DNA of 10,580 nucleotides from assembly GCA_964533515.1 (NCBI GenBank), contig CAZHMB010000019.1:1-10580 (forward strand). Reading direction: 5' to 3'. This DNA is from CAZHMB01 sp964533515 (GTDB taxonomy: Archaea > Nanobdellota > Nanobdellia > Pacearchaeales > GW2011-AR1). Shown here one piece after another: positions 6,813 through 10,580 of this stretch. The stretch's first letter is position 1; the number at the start of each line of letters is the position of its first letter. The position numbers were made by a program, and so were the translations under genes. Under the pieces are notes generated by a model. It did no database searches, was not told the origin of the DNA, and saw nothing but the letters and a program-made list of their open reading frames with translations.

Positions 6813-7625
6813 AGCAGTTGGAAAATTGTTCAGGTTTGTTTGATCCTTGTTTTTAGGCTTTTCTTTATTCCAAGCTGGGCAAATACTTTTGTATTCACAC
6901 CAATCGCAAAGAATAGATTTTTCAAAGGGAAACTCTTTTGTCGATTCAATCTTTTTTATTAAATCAATGGTAGTTTCTTTTAATTCTTTTAATTGTTCAT
7001 CAGATCGATAGGAACAAATCTTTTGGTCGTGCGCAAGATAATACCATATTAAACAGACTCTTTTGTCTTGTCCAAATTCATTTTTTATTGCTATTGAGTA
7101 AAGAGCTAGTTGGCGGTCATTTTCGAATTTTTCTTTATTTGGCATCGAGTTTGCTGTTTTATAATCATGGACTTCGTATTCTCCTGTTTCTAAATTGTAA
7201 ACCAACCGGTCTATGTATCCTATAAGTTTGTATTTTCCTTCAGCATCTAACTCTAGGGAGATCTTTTTCTCTAACTCAAGAGTATTTTCCTCAAAAGGCG
7301 AATATCTTGAATAATAGTCTATCAAAAATTTAACTCCTTTGTTAAAATAGTCTTTAGCGGTTAAATTTTTTTTGACGATAACGAAATTTTCTTTGAATTC
7401 TTTTTCCCATATACTTACGTAATAAACAATGAGCTCGTCAAGAGAGGGGAGTTTGTTTTTTTTAACTTCTATATACAACCATTCTAATGCTGAGTGGACG
7501 GAGCTTCCTAAATGGGATTCTATTGATGATTCTATCGGGGGTTTTATTTTATCGAGATATCTCAACTTGAATTTTCCAGGGCATTGCTCAAATGTGCTTA
7601 ATTTAGAATGTGAATAAATTGACAT
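6792..7625 (-). CDS. PD-(D/E)XK nuclease, RecB/Cas4-like, with Fe-S cysteines
   Basis: Predicted DNA exonuclease of the RecB/AddB/Cas4 nuclease superfamily (277 aa). Seen: N-terminal SHSKLSTFEQC with C15; H44 in LGSSVHSALEWL; the metal-binding core D139 (IGYIDRL) and D154-Y-K156 (HDYKTA); Q172 and Y176 in QLALYSIA; and a C-terminal cluster C240, C243, C249 (CDWCEYKSIC). One N-terminal plus three C-terminal cysteines is the classic arrangement for a 4Fe-4S cluster that locks the nuclease fold. All catalytic residues are present. The basic, Asn-rich C-terminal 25 residues look disordered. It stands alone: no helicase, cas1/cas2 or repeats are in the window, so a general repair or recombination role is more likely than CRISPR adaptation. 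The gene converges on gyrA with 14 nt between stops and has its own leaderless-type promoter. Confidence 0.9.
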   Translation of the reverse strand: MSIYSHSKLSTFEQCPGKFKLRYLDKIKPPIESSIESHLGSSVHSALEWLYIEVKKNKLPSLDELIVYYVSIWEKEFKENFVIVKKNLTAKDYFNKGVKFLIDYYSRYSPFEENTLELEKKISLELDAEGKYKLIGYIDRLVYNLETGEYEVHDYKTANSMPNKEKFENDRQLALYSIAIKNEFGQDKRVCLIWYYLAHDQKICSYRSDEQLKELKETTIDLIKKIESTKEFPFEKSILCDWCEYKSICPAWNKEKPKNKDQTNLNNFPTAKKYIKN

Positions 7626-7731
7626 GGAAAGTTTAATTCAGGTCTGCTTAAAAAGTTTTGGGGCTATTTTTCAGTTAATATTTTTCCGGGAGGTATGCGT
7701 GTGTGAAGAATCTTGGGAAGAATGTCTTATT
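7626..7731. other. 106-nt intergenic region between membrane-protein and nuclease genes
   Basis: Besides the nuclease promoter (7647-7663) I see nothing coding here. A GGGAGGTATG on the plus strand (7688-7697) imitates a ribosome site but opens only a three-codon frame. Two copies of ATTCTTC occur on the minus strand near 7708-7725, without clear meaning. Confidence 0.4.
7647..7663 (-). promoter_or_regulatory. BRE/TATA promoter of nuclease gene (leaderless type)
   Basis: On the minus strand CCCCAAAACTTTTTAAG precedes the gene. The TATA-like part (7647-7655) is centred 26 nt from the A of the start codon and the CCAAA part occupies exactly -36 to -32. This is the normal archaeal BRE-TATA distance to a transcription start, so the mRNA should begin at or next to the ATG. 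No Shine-Dalgarno is present. Confidence 0.65.
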
Positions 7732-8181
7732 TTAGATAGATTCAAATCCCGAATTTATCTCTCCGAGGTTTTCAATTATCTGCGCATGTAGGTTTTTGAT
7801 TATTACGTTTTGGACTTCTTCTTTCAAGATTCCGTGGCAAATAGATAAATCAGACTCGGGGGTTTTGACACTTCCTTTGGGCAAGAAGCATTTCATAGAT
7901 TTTCCTTCGAGTATCTTTTTATCTGTTGACCCTTTCTTTATCTTTAAAATTTCAACATTAATTAAACATTGTCCCTGCTTTTCGCCTAAAATATTGTAGC
8001 TCCAGGTTGTGTCTTCTGTGTCGTATACAAATGTTGCTCTCACGCAATCTTTTTGGTGTCCTTGAAAACAAGCGAGAGTATAACATTTGTAATTGAAGAA
8101 ATAAGTGAAATATAGGGCTATTCCGAGAGCTAATATGACTAATATAGATAAAATTATCCCACACACTTTCCTCTTTTCCAT
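7732..8181 (-). CDS. Single-pass membrane protein with Cys-rich outside domain
   Basis: Not recognised as a named family (149 aa). A short basic N-terminus (MEKRK) is followed by one hydrophobic segment, about residues 7-29, so the rest is expected outside the cell as an anchored protein. The outside part has six cysteines (C33, C38, C46, C72, C98, C115), an even number suited to three disulfides; C33-x4-C38-x7-C46 comes directly after the membrane. The remainder alternates predicted strands (VRATFVYD, CLINVEILKIK) and ends in a helical stretch. C7 lies in the hydrophobic segment without a lipobox-like sequence, so a lipoprotein is not supported. The promoter just upstream suggests its own transcript. 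Possible surface or envelope protein; no function can be assigned. Confidence 0.8.
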   Translation of the reverse strand: MEKRKVCGIILSILVILALGIALYFTYFFNYKCYTLACFQGHQKDCVRATFVYDTEDTTWSYNILGEKQGQCLINVEILKIKKGSTDKKILEGKSMKCFLPKGSVKTPESDLSICHGILKEEVQNVIIKNLHAQIIENLGEINSGFESI

Positions 8182-8197
8182 ATTGTCTAAAAATTCT

Positions 8198-8226
8198 ACA
8201 AGTATTTAAATATTTGGATTACTTGT
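8198..8226. repeat. Inverted repeat framing the membrane-protein promoter
   Basis: ACAAGTA at 8198-8204 and TACTTGT at 8220-8226 form a perfect 7-bp dyad with a 15-bp centre that contains the BRE and most of the TATA box. Arms one and a half to two helical turns apart could be an operator for a dimeric repressor; an AT-rich chance match is possible. Confidence 0.35.
8202..8219 (-). promoter_or_regulatory. BRE/TATA promoter of membrane-protein gene (leaderless type)
   Basis: Minus strand ATCCAAATATTTAAATAC: the TATA element TATTTAAATA (8203-8212, itself palindromic) is centred about 26 nt from the start codon and CCAAA lies exactly at -36 to -32, as at the two sister promoters. It sits in the 50-nt gap after the preceding gene. 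Confidence 0.7.
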
Positions 8227-8231
8227 TTAAA

Positions 8232-8867
8232 TTATTTTCTTGGATAAGGGTTATAGAGGAGGTTTACTCTGTTTTTCTTATTGGAAAGAATTTTTTTTAT
8301 CATGAATTTGGGCCTTACTAGCTCAGATGTTATTGCTAAAAGGACTAAATTTCCTGAGGCTATCCGGATTATTCCTGGGCTGAGAGGGATTTTTTCTGTC
8401 TCGGAGAATTTTTTTATTATTTCATCAATTTCATTTTCATTTAGAGATATTTTTGTTTCTTTCATATTACCAAAAACGTTTACATATATTTTGGTATCTG
8501 GTCCTCTTGATTCAATGATTTTTACGTTTGGGTCTTTTATGAGCCGATCAAGTTTTCCTAAGCTGAATTTTAGTTCTCCTGGCGAGGGCATCAGGTGTTG
8601 GAATTGTTGGGGTATTTTTGGTTGGGGGATCTTTAATAATTTTTCTTTAGGTTTTGGAAGGTCTGTTTGGATTAAATTTATCTTTTTCAAATCTCCAAGA
8701 GTTTTTTCTAACGTTTCTGTTTTTATTGGATCTTCAAAAGAAGCTTTGAGCATCTCGAAACTTCCAGAAGTTGTTTCATATTTTTGGATAATTAATTCTT
8801 TGACAAATTCTCGGATAAAGAAACTTCTAAATTCTTTATTAGTTGATTGTAGGTTTGAAGCTTGCAT
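8232..8867 (-). CDS. Stand-alone domain like N-terminal domain of CpaF/VirB11-type secretion ATPase
   Basis: The C-terminal half (about residues 101-192) matches the pattern of the N-terminal domain of type II/IV secretion ATPases (CpaF/TadA/VirB11/archaellum FlaI class): LDRLIKDPNVKIIESRGPD, then KIYVNVFG, a Thr before a helix (NENEIDEIIKKF), then PLSPGIIRIASG, LLAITSE and PKFMIKK. In CpaF this is followed by the RecA-like core with a Walker A P-loop; here the protein stops about 20 residues later and no P-loop, Walker B or His box exists, in this frame or just downstream. Residues 1-65 look helical and possibly winged-helix-like; a Pro/Lys/Gln-rich linker (70-97) joins the two parts. It starts 23 nt after the coiled-coil gene without promoter or ribosome site of its own, so the two are probably co-transcribed. 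The family match is pattern recognition, not a search. Confidence 0.6.
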   Translation of the reverse strand: MQASNLQSTNKEFRSFFIREFVKELIIQKYETTSGSFEMLKASFEDPIKTETLEKTLGDLKKINLIQTDLPKPKEKLLKIPQPKIPQQFQHLMPSPGELKFSLGKLDRLIKDPNVKIIESRGPDTKIYVNVFGNMKETKISLNENEIDEIIKKFSETEKIPLSPGIIRIASGNLVLLAITSELVRPKFMIKKILSNKKNRVNLLYNPYPRK

Positions 8868-8890
8868 TTTTTAAAAATATTCGGGGATTA

Positions 8891-9415
8891 TTATCGCGGA
8901 AGCTGTTTAAAGGGGGGTTTTGCTGAAGTGGACCTTTGATATTCTGGGTTTTGAGCAGGGTTAATTGTCGGGGCATTTTGGTTTTGCTGCATGTTTGGAA
9001 CTTGTTGCATATTATTCGTTTGTGGTTGGGGTTGCATTGGCATTTGTTGGGTTGGCTGTTGGAAATTTTGTGTTGAAGGTTCCTCATGCATTAAAGTCAA
9101 ACTTCTTGCAATTAATTTATTCTGTTCAAAAAGGGTATCCAGTTTTTTATGCACATCTTTAGTTTTAACTTCTTTTTCAGCTAGTGATTTTGCAGATAAT
9201 TCAAATAGTTCAAGTAGTTTAGAAATTTCTTCTGTTAGATTATGCGTCTTAAGTGAAAGATTTGTTATAACTTTTTGAAGAGAAACAAAGTTGTTCATCA
9301 ATTTCTCATCTATTGAATAGTCCTTGTCTGATTTCTCTTTTTTCACAGAAGGTTTTCTTTTGTGGGTTTTTCTTTTAGCACCCTTTTTTTTCTTACCCTT
9401 TTTTTTCTTAACCAT
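8891..9415 (-). CDS. Lys-rich, coiled-coil protein with Q/N/P-rich tail (174 aa)
   Basis: No enzyme motif. Three regions: residues 1-31 with about half Lys/Arg (runs of KKKK), probably binding nucleic acid or an acidic surface; residues 33-110, heptad-like helical sequence (LMNNFVSLQKVITNL, ISKLLELFELSAKSLAEK, KLDTLFEQNKLIARSLTL) predicted as coiled coil; residues 111-174, low-complexity Gln/Asn/Pro/Met-rich tail, certainly disordered. I recall similar Lys-rich/coiled-coil small proteins in Pacearchaeota and Woesearchaeota, function unknown. The gene has a leaderless-type promoter and is followed after 23 nt by the secretion-ATPase-like domain gene, suggesting a two-gene operon. The basic head and coiled coil suggest an oligomeric DNA- or membrane-associated scaffold, which is inference. 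Confidence 0.85.
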   Translation of the reverse strand: MVKKKKGKKKKGAKRKTHKRKPSVKKEKSDKDYSIDEKLMNNFVSLQKVITNLSLKTHNLTEEISKLLELFELSAKSLAEKEVKTKDVHKKLDTLFEQNKLIARSLTLMHEEPSTQNFQQPTQQMPMQPQPQTNNMQQVPNMQQNQNAPTINPAQNPEYQRSTSAKPPFKQLPR

Positions 9416-9437
9416 ACTTTAAGTAGGATTTAAAGAT

Positions 9438-9451
9438 TTATAAAAGTTTGG
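9438..9451 (-). promoter_or_regulatory. BRE/TATA promoter of coiled-coil gene (leaderless type)
   Basis: Minus strand CCAAACTTTTATAA: CCAAA lies exactly at -36 to -32 and the TATA element (9438-9446) is centred about 26 nt from the ATG at 9415. Together with the other two promoters it defines a shared local consensus. It lies in the 48-nt gap after ppsA, so this gene can be expressed independently of ppsA. Confidence 0.7.
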
Positions 9452-9463
9452 AATTCTTTTTTT

Positions 9464-9622
9464 CTAATAAATATCTAGTCCAGACTGTTTAGAATTATCT
9501 TCTTGAGGTTTGTTCTTGTTTGAATTTTGATTCGGTTGATTAGGGGGTTGGCGATTCTGTTCGTGCTGTTTTTGTCCTGGTTGATAATTTCGGGGTTCTT
9601 TGTCTGTGCCTTGAATTTCTGA
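9464..9622 (-). repeat. Low-complexity Q/N/P-rich tail of PEP synthase
   Basis: About 52 C-terminal residues after the last barrel helix are dominated by Gln, Asn, Pro and Lys with short PNQPNQN-like repeats, ending in SGLDIY. It is expected to be disordered and resembles the tail of the neighbouring coiled-coil protein in composition, not in alignable sequence. Confidence 0.7.
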
Positions 9623-10580
9623 TTTTTCAAGTTCTGCAACGTAATCTGAAATTTCTTTTGCTTTATCGGCATTTACAGAGATACTATCTATTCCCGCTTG
9701 AACTAGGAATTTTGCCATTTCTTTTTTGCTTCCTGCTTGCCCGCATATAGAAGTTTCTACATTGTTTCTTTTACAAACTCTTATTACATATTCCATTTGT
9801 TGTAGCATTCCGGGATTCATTTCGTCGAATAGATATTGGACTTCGTCGTTTCCTCTGTCGACAGCCATGAAATATTGCGTTAGATCGTTCGTTCCGAAGC
9901 TTATGAAGCTGATACCTTCTTCGCACAATTCTTTTATTATTTGAACCGCTGAAGGGGTTTCTATCATCACACCTACTTTCAAATCATTAAAACCTAATTC
10001 TTGAATGTGTTTTTTTGTTTGTTTCAATTCATCTAATGAAACTAATTGTGAAATTATCAAACCAACTTTTTTCCCGCTGTCAGAAACTTTTTTCAATGCT
10101 TTAAGTTCTGATTTTAAGATATCTGGATTTTTTAGAGCATAACGTATTCCGTGCATTCCCAACATGGGGTTAGCTTCTTTTTCTTGGGGTGCGCCTTCAA
10201 GGTTTCTATATTCATTTGATCTTATGTCGCTTGTTCTTACCCAGATCTCATCAAAATAATTAGAGATCTTTTTTATTCCATTGTAGACAATCTTTTCATA
10301 TTCTTCGGGATTATTTTTTTCCAAAAAGTATTGGGGGTGTTTTCCAGATTCTGCGATTATTCCTTCTATTCTTGTTAAACCAATCGCTTTAAGGCCGGTT
10401 TTTGCTGCACGTTCGGCAAAAGTTGGAAGATCTACAATCAATTTTATATGTGTTTTTGTACTCGCTGTCACTTTTTCTATTTCTTTTTTTTCACTTTCGG
10501 CAAGTTGGCCCCGATATATTTTTCCAGAGTATCCGTCGACAGTTATCATTTCTTGATCTGAAAGTTTTTCTGTTGCGTCA
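9464..10580 (-). CDS. ppsA: Phosphoenolpyruvate synthase, C-terminal part (gene runs off right edge)
   Basis: C-terminal PEP-binding TIM barrel of the PEP synthase/PPDK/enzyme I family; PEP synthase makes PEP from pyruvate, ATP and water for gluconeogenesis. The frame is open to the window edge, and residues just before the Met at 10549 (ATEKLSDQE, then ITVDGYSGKIYRG) continue the end of the phospho-histidine swivel domain, so that Met is internal and the 5' part is missing here. Counting from that Met: R60 (LTRIEG), R105 (VRTSDI), E197 (MIETPSA), N221/D222 (GTNDLTQY), R232 (DRGN) and catalytic C269 (ICGQAGS) are in place. Oddities: GMHG has H133 where the family normally has an active-site Arg (G-W/F-R-G/A), and the last 50 or so residues form a hydrophilic Q/N/P-rich tail absent from typical PpsA. 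PPDK is the alternative, less favoured. Confidence 0.9.
   Translation of the reverse strand, partial: DATEKLSDQEMITVDGYSGKIYRGQLAESEKKEIEKVTASTKTHIKLIVDLPTFAERAAKTGLKAIGLTRIEGIIAESGKHPQYFLEKNNPEEYEKIVYNGIKKISNYFDEIWVRTSDIRSNEYRNLEGAPQEKEANPMLGMHGIRYALKNPDILKSELKALKKVSDSGKKVGLIISQLVSLDELKQTKKHIQELGFNDLKVGVMIETPSAVQIIKELCEEGISFISFGTNDLTQYFMAVDRGNDEVQYLFDEMNPGMLQQMEYVIRVCKRNNVETSICGQAGSKKEMAKFLVQAGIDSISVNADKAKEISDYVAELEKSEIQGTDKEPRNYQPGQKQHEQNRQPPNQPNQNSNKNKPQEDNSKQSGLDIY

Noticed and set aside
6792..7625. Annotation of the nuclease as Cas4
   Set aside because: The Fe-S cysteine layout is shared by many RecB-like nucleases; no cas1, cas2 or CRISPR repeats are present in the window.
7688..7697. 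GGGAGGTATG on the plus strand as a gene start
   Set aside because: The frame closes after three codons (ATG CGT GTG TGA).
8281..8874. A 197-codon open frame on the plus strand antisense to the secretion-ATPase-like gene
   Set aside because: It is Phe/Ser/Ile-rich without any motif, as expected from the reverse complement of an AT-rich Lys/Glu-rich gene; the minus-strand protein shows domain structure and operon context.
8872..8895. Separate promoter for the secretion-ATPase-like gene
   Set aside because: There is no CCAAA at -36 and only a weak AT-rich stretch near -26; the 23-nt gap fits co-transcription with the coiled-coil gene.
10547..10549. ATG as the true start of a short PEP-synthase-like protein
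   Set aside because: The frame stays open upstream to the edge and encodes the conserved end of the phospho-histidine domain, so the Met is internal.

Overview
The window reads as a compact, AT-rich chromosome segment of a small-genome archaeon, most probably a DPANN lineage of the Pacearchaeota/Woesearchaeota kind. This is inferred from gene content and signals, not from a marker tree. The main reasons are archaeal BRE/TATA promoter elements at a fixed 26-36 nt from start codons (leaderless pattern), a PEP synthase, a lysine-rich coiled-coil protein and a zinc-ribbon protein of a style I associate with DPANN genomes, and a bacterial-type DNA gyrase, which these archaea are thought to have acquired by transfer.

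Plus strand, 1-6777: one tightly packed cluster. gyrB (28-1926) and gyrA (4255-6777) are both complete with all catalytic motifs, but they are not adjacent. Between them lie a 57-codon ORF, a possible 23-codon ORF containing a hairpin, a zinc-ribbon protein, a histidine-clade phosphatase, a very acidic 77-aa protein, an RBBP9/YdeN-type alpha/beta hydrolase and a nucleoside 2-deoxyribosyltransferase-like protein. Every junction from gyrB to gyrA is between a 4-nt overlap and a 2-nt gap, four or five of them the ATGA form, so the whole set is probably one translationally coupled operon. The fillers suggest housekeeping or nucleotide clean-up roles, but no joint pathway can be proven from sequence.

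Minus strand, 6792-10580: a convergent block. In transcription order it holds the C-terminal part of PEP synthase (ppsA, running off the right edge, with an odd Gln/Asn/Pro-rich tail), a Lys-rich coiled-coil protein with a similar Q/N/P-rich tail, a stand-alone domain resembling the N-terminal domain of CpaF/VirB11-type secretion ATPases without the ATPase core, a single-pass membrane protein with six outside cysteines, and a RecB/Cas4-like PD-(D/E)XK nuclease with four cysteines suited to an Fe-S cluster. Three of these genes have a CCAAA box exactly 32-36 nt before the ATG and an AT-rich TATA element centred about 26 nt before it.

I saw no tRNA, rRNA, CRISPR array, insertion sequence or integrase. 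The most interesting points are the gyrB-(seven ORFs)-gyrA layout, the ATPase-less secretion-ATPase domain beside a coiled-coil protein, the exact leaderless promoter spacing, and the shared Q/N/P tails of two neighbouring unrelated proteins.
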